From Candidatus Hemicellulosilyticus sp. P3 (GTDB taxonomy: Bacteria; Bacteroidota; Bacteroidia; Bacteroidales; P3), in assembly GCA_001543385.1 (NCBI GenBank), contig LPNH01000007.1, forward strand, positions 1 to 64,000: DNA of 64,000 bases, in the 5' to 3' direction. The notes under the pieces were generated by a model. It worked only from the letters and a program-made list of their open reading frames with translations, had not been told where the DNA came from and searched no databases. Below, in pieces: positions 35,246 through 44,603 of this stretch. The first letter of the stretch is position 1. The number at the start of each line of letters is the position of its first letter. The position numbers were made by a program, and so were the translations under genes.

Positions 35246-36337
35246 TTGTCAAGACAAAACATACCCATTCTCCTTTTCAACGACAGCAGCACGAACGACA
35301 CCTATATCCAGACTTTCCATACCTTGTCGGCCGGAGAACTGACGCAATGGGTGAAGCGACAGCACGGCACAGGCGTTTCTCTTGCAGAGTACTCTGAACA
35401 GAACTGCTGTGTGACACCGGCAGCGAAGACCGGAAGTGCGTCGCTTGCAGTGATAGGCCAGCCGCTGGATACCGTCGACCCATTAGACGGACTGCTGAAT
35501 GCCTGCAATACTTTGCTTGCCGAAGGCGGCACAATATGTTGCATGGCAGTTCCTTCAGCTGTCAAGCAGGAGCGGCTGCGGAACATGATGCCCTGGGGAG
35601 TGCGACGGACAGCCGTCGGTTTGCATTATCTGTGGCACCGTGTCGGGGCCAAGATGCGGCTGACACGCAACCTATATCACCTCGTGACTGGTGGACACCA
35701 CCGCTCGATGAGCCGGGTGGAGATTTTGGGACGCATGAAACATGCCGGATTTGACATATCGGAACAGCGTATGCGCAACGGAGTGCTGGCTTTGCAAGCC
35801 TCCCGCCACGGCCAACCGATAACGGAGCATCCGCATACTGAGGCTATCATCGGGCTGCCTCGCATCGGCAAGGACGGCAATCTGATTCGCGTCTACAAAG
35901 TCCGCACCATGTATGCCTACAGCGAGTTTCTGCAAGAGGAGATGTATACACGGCACCATTTGACGAAAGGAGGCAAGATTGCCAGAGATTACCGCATCAC
36001 GACCCCGGGCCGATGGCTCCGATCTCATTGGCTGGACGAATGGCCCATGCTGTTCAACCTGCTCCGGGGCGAAATCAAGCTGGTGGGAGTGCGCCCGTTG
36101 TCGGAGCACTATTTTCACCTTTACAGCGAGGAGATGCAGACGCTACGCACTCAATGCAAACCGGGACTGCTACCGCCTTTCTATGCTGACAGAGGCAATA
36201 TTGACTCGCTGGACGACATTCAGGCCAATGAACGCCGTTATCTCGAGGCATACCGCCGTCACCCCCTGCGGACAGACTGGCACTACCTCTGTCTCATCAT
36301 GGGCAATATTATGTTGCATCACAAACGTTCTGCATGA
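35246..36337 (+). CDS. Phosphoglycosyl transferase-like sugar transferase lacking the membrane helix
   Basis: A 363-residue protein, apparently started by TTG 35246 (no ATG upstream before stops; the first internal Met is residue 100). The C-terminal part (about 204-340) is a bacterial sugar-transferase domain: LPRIGKDGNLIRVYKVRTM, DYRITTPGRWLRSHWLDEWP, FNLLRGEIKLVGVRPLS. The usual N-terminal re-entrant membrane helix with its basic-x-x-Asp catalytic entry is missing. Residues 1-190 instead look like the second half of a methyltransferase-type fold (LAEGGTICCMAVPS; EILGRMKHAGFDI). First gene of the polysaccharide locus. Whether it still makes polyprenyl-linked sugar is doubtful. Confidence 0.75.
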   Translation: MSRQNIPILLFNDSSTNDTYIQTFHTLSAGELTQWVKRQHGTGVSLAEYSEQNCCVTPAAKTGSASLAVIGQPLDTVDPLDGLLNACNTLLAEGGTICCMAVPSAVKQERLRNMMPWGVRRTAVGLHYLWHRVGAKMRLTRNLYHLVTGGHHRSMSRVEILGRMKHAGFDISEQRMRNGVLALQASRHGQPITEHPHTEAIIGLPRIGKDGNLIRVYKVRTMYAYSEFLQEEMYTRHHLTKGGKIARDYRITTPGRWLRSHWLDEWPMLFNLLRGEIKLVGVRPLSEHYFHLYSEEMQTLRTQCKPGLLPPFYADRGNIDSLDDIQANERRYLEAYRRHPLRTDWHYLCLIMGNIMLHHKRSA

Positions 36338-36343
36338 CCGGCT

Positions 36344-37195
36344 ATGGACGCCCCGTGGACAACTGTCATCCAACCCAAAGAGCGCCTGCTGCAGCTGAAT
36401 CTGCGTGAAGTGTGGCAGTACCGCGACCTGTGCCGGATATTGGTGCGCCGCTCTATCACGACACAGTATAAACAGACTTTGCTCGGCGTGCTGTGGTTTG
36501 TCATTCAGCCACTGTTGACAACAGTGATGTATATGGTGGTGTTCGGCGGCATCGCAGGCATCCCGACTGACGGGATTCCTCAGCCGCTTTTCTATCTGGC
36601 AGGCATTAGTCTGTGGAATTACTTCGCCGACAGTATGACAAAGAATGCCAATACGTTTGTTGACAATGCATCTGTCTTTGGCAAGGTTTATTTCCCGCGC
36701 ATTGTCATGCCACTCTCCATCGTCATCAGCCATTTGCTGCGTCTGGCCATACAACTGGCTCTTTTTATGGCAGTGTATTGCGTCTACCGTTTCTGGCTGA
36801 TGCCGGACGCCATCCAGACCAATGTCTATGCACTGCTGCTTCCGTTGCTGGTGCTTATGTTGGCCGGATTGTCATTGGCATTCAGCATGCTGTTTTCCAG
36901 CCTGACGACAAAATATCGCGATATACAGGTGTTGCTGAGTTTTTTGGTCGGTTTGTGGATGTATGCCACACCGGTTATCTATCCGCTTGGCAGCATCACG
37001 GACAGCAGGCTGCACCGGCTGATGATGCTCAACCCTGTCAGCAGTATCGTCGAGGCTTTCCGCTACGGAATGCTGGGTGTGGGCGAATTCAGCTGGGGGG
37101 GACTGGCCTACAGCTTCGGCGCCATGACGGTGCTGCTGTTTGTCGCGCTGCTGGTGTTCAATAAGGTGCAACGGGACTTTATGGATCATGTGTGA
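36344..37195 (+). CDS. wzm: ABC-2 type polysaccharide export permease (Wzm/TagG-like)
   Basis: A 283-residue protein with six predicted helices and the family opening LREVWQYRDLCRILVRRSITTQYKQTLLGVLWFVIQPL. LNPVSSIVEAFRYGMLG near the end is the conserved late motif. It pairs with the Wzt ATPase at 38654 to export undecaprenyl-linked glycans, such as O-antigen, across the inner membrane. Six nt after the sugar transferase gene. Confidence 0.93.
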   Translation: MDAPWTTVIQPKERLLQLNLREVWQYRDLCRILVRRSITTQYKQTLLGVLWFVIQPLLTTVMYMVVFGGIAGIPTDGIPQPLFYLAGISLWNYFADSMTKNANTFVDNASVFGKVYFPRIVMPLSIVISHLLRLAIQLALFMAVYCVYRFWLMPDAIQTNVYALLLPLLVLMLAGLSLAFSMLFSSLTTKYRDIQVLLSFLVGLWMYATPVIYPLGSITDSRLHRLMMLNPVSSIVEAFRYGMLGVGEFSWGGLAYSFGAMTVLLFVALLVFNKVQRDFMDHV

Positions 37196-37306
37196 TCGGA
37201 GACAATGGGTATATGTTTCTGACTGTTTTCGATAAGCCAAATGACCCAAGTCAAGCTTGCTTGCACTCGGGCATGGCGAGAGAACGACTGACGATATTGA
37301 AGCGCT

Positions 37307-38356
37307 ATGGATGACACTGTCGGCATATTGTGGCACTTGCTGCGCAGCGCACTGCATGTGGCGCCGCATGGCTCACAACCGCAACACCCCCCCGATGCCG
37401 ACGGATGGCTGCGACTGGTGGAGTTGGCTCGCCAAAACCGCGTGTCGGCGCTGTGCAGCCACGCTGCCGGATTGCTGCCGGAGGGGCTGCGGCCGCCCCG
37501 GACATTGTGGTTGCAATGGCTGGCTATGCAAAGCATGGTGGAACAGAAGGCACGCCATAAAAACAGTGTGGCGCACGAACTTACAGCTATCATGAAACAG
37601 CAGGGCATCGATACGCTGGTGTTGAAGGGGCCTCGTCTGGCATCCTGCTATCCACACCCGGAGTTACGCGAATATGACGATGTGGATGTCTACCATTTCG
37701 GCCGCCACCGCGACGCAGACCGCGTGGCCGAAGAGGTGTTGGGATTGGCTGTGAACACCGACGACCCGCATCACAGTGTTTACACCTACCGCGGCGTCAC
37801 TGTCGAGAATCACTATACCTTTGCCCATAACAGTCATGCTCCGTCGAATGCAAGATTAGAACAACGGCTTCACGAACTGGCCCCTTCGGCGACATTCGAC
37901 GCGCTGTTTTTGCTGAGACATACGGCCAGCCATTTTGCCGCCAGCCATGCAACGTTGAAAAGCGTTTGCGACTGGGCCATGTGGGTACGCACATACCGCG
38001 TCTCGGTGGACTGGGCAGAAGTCCGTCGTCAAGTGCAACGATGCGGCATGGCGCCGTTTGCGGCGTCACTGCAGCGCATCGCCTCAGAAGAATTGAATAT
38101 GGAGCCTGTCGCGGCACTGGACTCCCCGGTCGACAAGGCGTTGGTTGAGCGGATGCATCGCGATTTGGCCTACGGCGAGTTCGCCCGGCCCAACCACCGT
38201 CGCGAAGGATTGTCGCGCATGGTGTGGAAATGGCGCCGCTACCACGCCAACCGCTGGAAGCGGAGAATGGTGTACCGCGACGCTGAAAGCATCATGCTGC
38301 TGCGTGGCATCGGATCTCACCTGCTGTACCCTCGGCACATCGGCCACAAACACTGA
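37307..38356 (+). CDS. Nucleotidyltransferase-family protein (NTP_transf_5-like)
   Basis: The 349-residue protein has an NTP_transf_5-type core: DTLVLKGPRLASCYPHPELREYDDVDVY (102-129), where Lys107-Gly108 and Asp124-Asp125-x-Asp127 match the LKG...R-x-DiD pattern. A conserved-looking later segment (ALFLLRHTASHFAASHATLKSVCDWAMWV) follows. Such proteins are often found in glycan gene clusters; substrate unknown. It separates wzm from wzt, with a terminator-like hairpin and a promoter after it. Confidence 0.72.
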   Translation: MDDTVGILWHLLRSALHVAPHGSQPQHPPDADGWLRLVELARQNRVSALCSHAAGLLPEGLRPPRTLWLQWLAMQSMVEQKARHKNSVAHELTAIMKQQGIDTLVLKGPRLASCYPHPELREYDDVDVYHFGRHRDADRVAEEVLGLAVNTDDPHHSVYTYRGVTVENHYTFAHNSHAPSNARLEQRLHELAPSATFDALFLLRHTASHFAASHATLKSVCDWAMWVRTYRVSVDWAEVRRQVQRCGMAPFAASLQRIASEELNMEPVAALDSPVDKALVERMHRDLAYGEFARPNHRREGLSRMVWKWRRYHANRWKRRMVYRDAESIMLLRGIGSHLLYPRHIGHKH

Positions 38357-38360
38357 CAAA

Positions 38361-38400
38361 CGCATCTACGCCTATACAAAGATGCGGCGTATTTGCATTT
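38361..38400 (+). terminator. Possible terminator after the nucleotidyltransferase gene
   Basis: A 7-bp stem with a 12-nt loop followed by T-rich sequence. Weak by length. Confidence 0.35.
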
Positions 38401-38407
38401 TTCTGTG

Positions 38408-38415
38408 TACCTTTG
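38408..38415 (+). promoter_or_regulatory. Putative promoter of the wzt-led gene run (TACCTTTG)
   Basis: Matches TAnnTTTG. The wzt ATG is 238 nt downstream, so the transcript would have a long leader. Confidence 0.5.
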
Positions 38416-38653
38416 CATTTTAACTCAAAACGGTCATCAGGTCGATATTTTAGCATATTGTCCTCTTTTATGCTCTGTTTACACCATAGCAGTTTTTCTT
38501 CCGGCATTTTGTCCGCATCGCTGTCTTGACGCAGCACGCTACGCCTTTGACTTTGATGCAGCCCATCTGTTCGAAACAAACGCTGCTCTGGCTGAATCCG
38601 CATGACCGATTTGGGTTTAGGGACGGCATTCTGTCCGTGAATCGGCATTAGCG

Positions 38654-39928
38654 ATGGGCACAGCGATTGAATTCGATCATGTAGGTAAATTATACCGGTT
38701 AGGTACGATTACGACGGGAACACTGCGGCAGGATTTGCAACGGTGGTGGGCCGTCAACATACGCCATCGGGAGGATCCCTGGCTAAAAGTCGGCGAGACG
38801 AACGACCGCAGCACCCGTGGCACCAGCGACTGGGTGTGGGCTTTGCGGGACATCAGTTTCCAGGTGGAACAGGGCGATGTGGTGGGCATTGTCGGCAAGA
38901 ACGGAGCCGGCAAAAGCACCCTGCTGAAGATTCTGTCGCGCATCACCACACCTACCACCGGCACTATACGGGCCCGAGGGCGGATAGGATCGCTGTTGGA
39001 GGTAGGCACAGGCTTCCACCCTGAACTGACAGGCCGCGACAATATCTATATGAACGGCGCCATACTGGGTATGCGCAAGGATGAGATCCGACGCAAATTG
39101 GATGCCATTGTCGACTTCAGCGGCTGTGAACGGTATATCGACACACCGGTGAAACGTTACAGCAGCGGTATGTTGGTGCGGCTGGGCTTTGCTGTGGCCG
39201 CGCATCTCGACCCCGAGATACTGGTGGTGGACGAGGTGCTGGCGGTGGGCGACGCGGAATTTCAGAAGAAAGCGGTCGGAAAGATGCAAGAGGTGAGCCA
39301 CAGCGAGGGCCGCACAGTGCTTTTTGTCAGTCACAACATGACTGCGGTGCGCAACCTCTGCAAAAGCGGAGTCATCCTGCACGACGGCCGGATTTCTTTT
39401 AGCGGCGGCATCGAGGCCGTCGTCAGCCAGTATCTGGAGAATCAAAACAAGCGGTCGGAGATAAGCATATCCGACATCCGGGAACGGCAAGGGAACGGGA
39501 TGCTACGGTTCAACAACCTGGCGTTTCGCAACGGATGCGGTGTGGAGCAAACCATTTTTGAAGTGGGGTCGGAAATGCAGATTGACGTCGCTTATGAGAC
39601 CCGGCCTGGCGTCACATCTGCCGGCAGGTCACAAATCAATGTGGTGTTCAAGGACATGATGGGCAACAAAGTGTGCTGGATCAGCACGCTCATGTATCGC
39701 GACAATGTTGATTTCGCCGCCGGTCATGTGACCTTTCATATTCCGCAACTCACGCTGAGCGAAGGGTGCTACACGTTCAACCTGTATTGCGAAATTGACG
39801 GCGTTTTGGCCGACTGGGTGCAGGATGTCGGAAGGTTGGAGGTGGTGTTCCAGGACTACTACGGCCACGGCCGCCGCATACCTGAAGGGCAAGGGCCGTT
39901 GGTCATGCCGTTCGATATCGCAGGTTGA
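38654..39928 (+). CDS. wzt: Polysaccharide export ATPase Wzt with C-terminal glycan-binding domain
   Basis: A 424-residue ABC ATPase: Walker A GKNGAGKST (81-89), signature YSSGM (169-173), Walker B ILVVDEV (189-195), H-loop His227. A Bacteroidetes-type insert (about 25-60) precedes Walker A. Residues 275-420 form a beta-sandwich Wzt_C domain that in E. coli O8/O9a binds the capped non-reducing end of the glycan and makes export depend on chain termination. Forms the exporter with Wzm. Confidence 0.94.
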   Translation: MGTAIEFDHVGKLYRLGTITTGTLRQDLQRWWAVNIRHREDPWLKVGETNDRSTRGTSDWVWALRDISFQVEQGDVVGIVGKNGAGKSTLLKILSRITTPTTGTIRARGRIGSLLEVGTGFHPELTGRDNIYMNGAILGMRKDEIRRKLDAIVDFSGCERYIDTPVKRYSSGMLVRLGFAVAAHLDPEILVVDEVLAVGDAEFQKKAVGKMQEVSHSEGRTVLFVSHNMTAVRNLCKSGVILHDGRISFSGGIEAVVSQYLENQNKRSEISISDIRERQGNGMLRFNNLAFRNGCGVEQTIFEVGSEMQIDVAYETRPGVTSAGRSQINVVFKDMMGNKVCWISTLMYRDNVDFAAGHVTFHIPQLTLSEGCYTFNLYCEIDGVLADWVQDVGRLEVVFQDYYGHGRRIPEGQGPLVMPFDIAG

Positions 39929-39958
39929 CAACTTCCAAAACAGGCAAACAGTACGCGA

Positions 39959-40828
39959 TTGAGGAAAAGATATGTCATATACAGCGCCTGCGTTGGCAAC
40001 TATGACGCCATCGAGACACCTTTAGCGGTCGACGATCGCTTTGACTATGTCCTCTTCTCTGACACGGCCATAGCAGGGCAGTCCGGGATTTGGGATGTGC
40101 GTCCCCTACCCTACCGCCACGACGACCCTGTCAAGACAGCACGATGGGTCAAATGCCACCCGGAAACACTCTTTCCGGACTATGTCTCCAGCGTGTGGAT
40201 GGACAGCAATATCCGGATTATGGACGCATCTGTGTATGAAGAGTTTATATCAGTTCTGGATTCGACAACGCCCGTATGCAGCCTGCGCCATCCCGAACGC
40301 GACTGCATCTACCAAGAGATGATGACTGTGCTGGAAAACCGGCTGGAAACGGAGCGTGTGGTGCTGCAATGGGGCCATCGGCTGTTTCGCAGCCGATATC
40401 CGGAACACAACGGGCTGGCGGAGACAAGAATCGTCATACGACGTCACAGCGACTCACGTGTTGCCACGTTGGACCGTATCTGGTGGAAATGTATTGTGAA
40501 CTTCTCGCGCCGTGACCAGCTTTCGTTCAACTATGCTCTCTGGAGGTGTCAACTTGACTGCCGTTACTTTCTCGAGGACAATATCCAAAGCGACACCCGT
40601 TTTGAGGTGCATCCCCATACCAACCCCTGCTGGAGGTCTGTCCCCCTGCAGCACCCCTCCAAACTGTATCGATATCTGCTGAACCGTCCGCTGCAGAGGG
40701 AAACGATAGTGGCCGCTTATTACACCGCCTGCCGGCATCCCGCCCCACGTTTGGCGGCCATCGTCATAGGACAATGGCTCCGGCTGCGTTTCAAGATGTC
40801 GAAAACAGTCTGTAAAACCAGGCCATGA
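39959..40828 (+). CDS. DUF616-type glycosyltransferase-like protein
   Basis: A 289-residue protein starting at TTG 39959 (no nearby ATG). It begins RYVIYSACVGNYDAIETP and has FSD, KCHPETLFPDYVSSVWMDSNIRI (a Dx[DN]-like site) and LRHPERDCIYQEM. These are hallmarks of DUF616/TOD1-MUCI70-like putative glycosyltransferases. Overlaps the next gene by 4 nt. Confidence 0.75.
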   Translation: MRKRYVIYSACVGNYDAIETPLAVDDRFDYVLFSDTAIAGQSGIWDVRPLPYRHDDPVKTARWVKCHPETLFPDYVSSVWMDSNIRIMDASVYEEFISVLDSTTPVCSLRHPERDCIYQEMMTVLENRLETERVVLQWGHRLFRSRYPEHNGLAETRIVIRRHSDSRVATLDRIWWKCIVNFSRRDQLSFNYALWRCQLDCRYFLEDNIQSDTRFEVHPHTNPCWRSVPLQHPSKLYRYLLNRPLQRETIVAAYYTACRHPAPRLAAIVIGQWLRLRFKMSKTVCKTRP

Positions 40829-41799
40829 TCTCTGTCTTTATCCCTACATATAACGGTGCCCGATATGTCGGACAGACAATAGACTCGCTGCAAGCGCAGT
40901 CCTATGAGGACTTTGAGGTCGTATGTGTTGACGACGGGTCGACGGACGACACTTGGCAAATCTTGACAGAACGGCAACGTGAGGACAGCCGCATACGGAT
41001 AGTGAGGAAATGTCACGAAGGAGATGTGCCCCATGCCTGGCAGCATGCACTGCCCATGCTGCATGGCAGCCACACACTGTATATGTCGCAAGATGACATG
41101 CTGGAAGCGGACACGCTGCAGCGTCTTGTAGACAGGCAAAAGGCGACACACGCCGACGCGGTCATCCCCACCGTGGTGTTTTGGGAGGAGGGCAAGCCCG
41201 ACAGCGAAGTACGTGTGGACCGTGGAGTGCACGGCGACGCAAGTGTGGTCCTGTCGGGACTCGAGGCGCTGACTTTGATGATGGATTACACCATTCCGGG
41301 ATTCGCCTTATGGAATACGGAATTGATACGGTCGGTCGGGATGCGCACCGAAGCCTACAACAGCGACGAGGTGGCGCAACGGGAATGGGTGGCGCGATGT
41401 CGCACGGTGGCTTTTTCTGAAGGGTTGTTCCGCTATCGACGCGACAATGCCGGCAGCCTGACACGCACGTTTTCGAGCAGGCTGTTCGCCCGTCCGCTTT
41501 CCAATGGACGGCTGCTGGAATTGGCACAACAACACCGGATAGACGAGGCTCTTGTCAGACGACACCGCGATGCAGCATTCGCGGAGTTGTGGTGGTGCGC
41601 GATGTATGCCTGCGGACACAGACGGGAGTATAGCCGGCAGCAACGGAAACTGTTCCGGGTCCAGTTCTCGAAAGCCTACAGGCTACTTCACCGCGGTGCT
41701 GCGTCTCCCGGCAGGACACAACGTCTCGCCGCCCGAAATGAGTTGTTGTTTTGGACTCTCATCGCATTAAAAATCATAAGAAATCAAATACACGTTTAG
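40825..41799 (+). CDS. Family 2 glycosyltransferase
   Basis: A 324-residue GT-A fold protein with VFIPTYNGARYVGQTIDSL, DDGSTDDT and MSQDDMLEADTL as donor/metal-binding region. The residue pattern QDD replaces the commoner DADD. The sugar specificity cannot be read. ATGA overlap with the preceding gene. Confidence 0.88.
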   Translation: MISVFIPTYNGARYVGQTIDSLQAQSYEDFEVVCVDDGSTDDTWQILTERQREDSRIRIVRKCHEGDVPHAWQHALPMLHGSHTLYMSQDDMLEADTLQRLVDRQKATHADAVIPTVVFWEEGKPDSEVRVDRGVHGDASVVLSGLEALTLMMDYTIPGFALWNTELIRSVGMRTEAYNSDEVAQREWVARCRTVAFSEGLFRYRRDNAGSLTRTFSSRLFARPLSNGRLLELAQQHRIDEALVRRHRDAAFAELWWCAMYACGHRREYSRQQRKLFRVQFSKAYRLLHRGAASPGRTQRLAARNELLFWTLIALKIIRNQIHV

Positions 41800-41804
41800 T
41801 CATC

Positions 41805-42674
41805 ATGTTGCATCAGATTGCCATACGGCTTCACCTTGTGACCGGCAAGAGAGAGAAACTGCATGTGGCGGTTCAGCTGCTGGCCAACTGCATGGCACGT
41901 GCCAGATGGCAGCTGACGAAACGCTTCCGCCGCATCCGGCGCCCCGTGGTGCATTACTATGCCGTTTGCTGGAACGAGGCGGCGTTTCTGCCATTCATGC
42001 TGGCGCATTACGAGCGGTTTGTGGATGCTTTTTATATTTACGACAATGGCTCGACAGACGCCTCGCTGGATTTGATGCAGGCACACCCCGGTTGCACAGC
42101 CATACACTTTGAGAGCGACGGATTCAACGACAGAGTGCATATCGATATTAAAAACACCTGTTGGAAGCAATCGCGCGGCAAAGCCGACTATGTCGTTGTG
42201 TGCGACATGGATGAAATATTGTATCACCCCGATATGCCGCGCATGCTTTCGGAGATGCGCCGCAATGGATATTCCATCGTCCACCCCCAAGGATATGACA
42301 TGTACAGCAACACATATCCGGAATATGACAATCACCGCCGGATTACAGAACTGGTCCGGACGGGCGTCCGCTCGGACAAATACAGCAAGTGCATTATGTT
42401 CGACCCCTACCGTATTGTAGACATCCGTTACGAACCGGGCTGCCACCAATGCCACCCGACGGGCATTGTGCACTACAGTCCGGACCCGGAATGCAAACTA
42501 CTGCACTATAAGAACCTGGGGCTGGAGCACCTATTGACCCGCACCCGCCAACTGGCGGCACGGTTGTCGGATGAGAATATCCAAGCCCGGTACGGATGCG
42601 AATATCTGCGCAATGAAGAGACTGTCGCTGCGGAATTCGAGCAGAACCTGCAACTATCAGAAAACATTATATAA
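41805..42674 (+). CDS. Glycosyltransferase, Glyco_tranf_2_4 type
   Basis: Start at MLHQIAIRLHL, 5 nt after the previous stop. The 289-residue protein has a region starting YYAVCWNEAAFLPFMLAHYE, DNGSTDASLDLMQ and CDMDEILYHPDM (DxD-like), then HPQGYDMYSN and HQCHPTG. This is a Glyco_tranf_2_4 pattern found in capsule and lipopolysaccharide loci. Acceptor unknown. Confidence 0.82.
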   Translation: MLHQIAIRLHLVTGKREKLHVAVQLLANCMARARWQLTKRFRRIRRPVVHYYAVCWNEAAFLPFMLAHYERFVDAFYIYDNGSTDASLDLMQAHPGCTAIHFESDGFNDRVHIDIKNTCWKQSRGKADYVVVCDMDEILYHPDMPRMLSEMRRNGYSIVHPQGYDMYSNTYPEYDNHRRITELVRTGVRSDKYSKCIMFDPYRIVDIRYEPGCHQCHPTGIVHYSPDPECKLLHYKNLGLEHLLTRTRQLAARLSDENIQARYGCEYLRNEETVAAEFEQNLQLSENII

Positions 42675-42678
42675 GCCG

Positions 42679-43608
42679 ATGCCCGAGGTGTCTGTCATAG
42701 TGCCCAATTATAATCATGCCGCTTTTTTACCCCGGCGGATTGAAAGCATCCTGAACCAGAGTTTTCAGGATTTTGAGCTGATTTTGCTCGACGACTGCTC
42801 GGCGGACAACAGCCGGGAGGTGATGGAACGCTACCGGAAGGACGGCCATGTGACGCATATTGTCTACAATACGGAAAACAGCGGATCTCCGTTCCGACAG
42901 TGGGCGAAGGGCGTTGCACTGGCCAAGGGGCAGTGGGTGTGGATTGCCGAAAGCGACGACTGGGCGGAGCCGGATATGCTCGAGACGCTGTTGTCGGCCG
43001 CTGCACGACACCCCTCCTGTGGATTGGTGTATGGACTGGCTCGCTATGTGCGCGACGGAAAAGAGGTGTGGACCCCCCCGGCAAAGGAGGAGGAATCGGC
43101 ATACAGCGGTGTCGATTTCGCCTGCATGCGGCTGCTATACGGCAATGTCATCTACAATGTGAGTATGGCGCTCATCCGCAGGGATGCGGCGATGCAAGCG
43201 GACCTGCTCCACCACACCGACATGCGGCTTTGCGGGGACTGGGCGCTGTATGCCCGCCTGTGCGCCCATACCGATGTGTTGGAGGTGGGACGTATCGTCA
43301 GCAATTACCGAATGCACGACAGCAATGTCTCGCCACGTGTTTATGCCTTAGGATGCTCTATGACAGAAGGCATTGCGGTGCTGGAATATATTGTCCGACA
43401 GTTTCACATTGGCCCGTGGCGCCACGCCCGCCATTGGGGGCGCGAATGGATGAAACAGGAACGGGACCGCAAATTCAGCCGCACAACACAAAGGCGTGTA
43501 CGCAGACGTATCGCCCCGCGGCATCCGCTTATTTATGCCTATTATCTTGCCTACCGGATGAAATCCAAATTACTGAAGCAACCACCATGTCCAAAGTCAC
43601 TGTTTTAA
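42679..43608 (+). CDS. Family 2 glycosyltransferase
   Basis: Start at MPEVSVIVPNYNH, 4 nt after the previous stop. The 309-residue GT-A protein has VIVPNYNHAAFLPRRIESIL, LDDCSADNSREV and WIAESDDWAEPDML. The basic tail after about 255 is typical of this family. The 3' end overlaps the next gene by 22 nt. Confidence 0.88.
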   Translation: MPEVSVIVPNYNHAAFLPRRIESILNQSFQDFELILLDDCSADNSREVMERYRKDGHVTHIVYNTENSGSPFRQWAKGVALAKGQWVWIAESDDWAEPDMLETLLSAAARHPSCGLVYGLARYVRDGKEVWTPPAKEEESAYSGVDFACMRLLYGNVIYNVSMALIRRDAAMQADLLHHTDMRLCGDWALYARLCAHTDVLEVGRIVSNYRMHDSNVSPRVYALGCSMTEGIAVLEYIVRQFHIGPWRHARHWGREWMKQERDRKFSRTTQRRVRRRIAPRHPLIYAYYLAYRMKSKLLKQPPCPKSLF

Positions 43609-44603
43609 TGCCGACATATAATGTGGCGCCCTACATCGAAGAAGCCATCGCCAGCGTGTTGCGACAGACCTGCCGCGACTTTGAACTGCTGGTGCTGGAC
43701 GACTGCTCGACCGACGGCACCTGGGAGCAGGTGTGCCAAATGTCCGATCCCCGAATCCATGCCATACGTCACGAACGGAATTTAGGACTGGCCGACAACC
43801 TGAACTGGGGGCTCGACCACATTGAGACTGAATATGTGGCCCGCATGGATGGCGACGATATTGCTGAGCCGGACTGGCTGGAACGGGAGGTGGCGTTTCT
43901 GGACCGCCACCCCGACGCAGGGGTCTGCGGCGGCGGATTCAGGGTGTTCGGCCTGCGAAATTACACGGTGCTGTTTCCGCACAAAGCCGAAGCGGTGGCA
44001 GCCAATATGCTTTTTGAATGCAGCGTCACCGTGCCGGTGTTCCGCCGCTCGCTGTTCCGACAGCAGGGGCTGCACTATCGCAGTGACGCCTTTCCGGCAG
44101 AAGACTACCGTTTTTGGGCCGACTGTCTGCTCCACACCCGGATATATAATATTACACGTGTACTGTTCCACTACCGGATGCACGGCAGCCAAATCAGCAC
44201 ATCCCTGCGTGACAGACAGCAACGGCAGTCCGACGCGGTGCGCCGACTGATGCTGCAACGGCTGAATGCCGACATCAGCGAAACGGACACCGCCTACTTC
44301 TTGGAGCGGTATGCACGGGGTATAATCAGCGACAAGGACGACTACAGGCAGATGCGGCGTTTCACGCGTCGCCTGCTGCAAATGAACAGAGAAAGCCGTT
44401 ATTTCAACACAACGGCTTTACGGCGGCGATGCCGAAAACAGGAGGTGCAGGCACTATACCGTCATATCACAGAGACTTACTTCGATGACGGATACAGCAT
44501 AAAGAACTATCTGCATTATGCCGCCGGCGGCTGCGCCTGGCGCACCACATTCCGCTATGAGTTGAAATTTTGGGCCAAAAGTTTATTACACCGCACGGCA
44601 TGA
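43587..44603 (+). CDS. Family 2 glycosyltransferase
   Basis: ATG 43587 (MSKVTVLMPTYNV) chosen over longer upstream frames that overlap the previous gene. 338 residues with VLMPTYNVAPYIEEAIASVL, LDDCSTDGT, VARMDGDDIAEPDWL (DGD metal site) and FPAEDYRFW, where the ED is a candidate catalytic-base region. Ends in an ATGA overlap with the deacetylase gene. Confidence 0.9.
   Translation: MSKVTVLMPTYNVAPYIEEAIASVLRQTCRDFELLVLDDCSTDGTWEQVCQMSDPRIHAIRHERNLGLADNLNWGLDHIETEYVARMDGDDIAEPDWLEREVAFLDRHPDAGVCGGGFRVFGLRNYTVLFPHKAEAVAANMLFECSVTVPVFRRSLFRQQGLHYRSDAFPAEDYRFWADCLLHTRIYNITRVLFHYRMHGSQISTSLRDRQQRQSDAVRRLMLQRLNADISETDTAYFLERYARGIISDKDDYRQMRRFTRRLLQMNRESRYFNTTALRRRCRKQEVQALYRHITETYFDDGYSIKNYLHYAAGGCAWRTTFRYELKFWAKSLLHRTA

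Larger units (their letters stand above)
38357..38653 (+). other. 297-bp AT-richer intergenic region before wzt
   Basis: Contains a hairpin (CGCATCT 38361-38367 with AGATGCG 38380-38386) followed by a T-rich stretch, a TACCTTTG box at 38408-38415, and, just before the wzt ATG, an imperfect stem-loop at about 38604-38642. No convincing gene. Confidence 0.5.

Noticed and set aside
38393..38605. 70-codon frame upstream of wzt
   Set aside because: Cys/His-rich, no domain, overlaps the promoter box; no coding character.
42900..43586. Extension of the glycosyltransferase frame upstream of ATG 43587
   Set aside because: It lies inside another clear glycosyltransferase in a different frame, and the GT2 N-terminus begins exactly at 43587.
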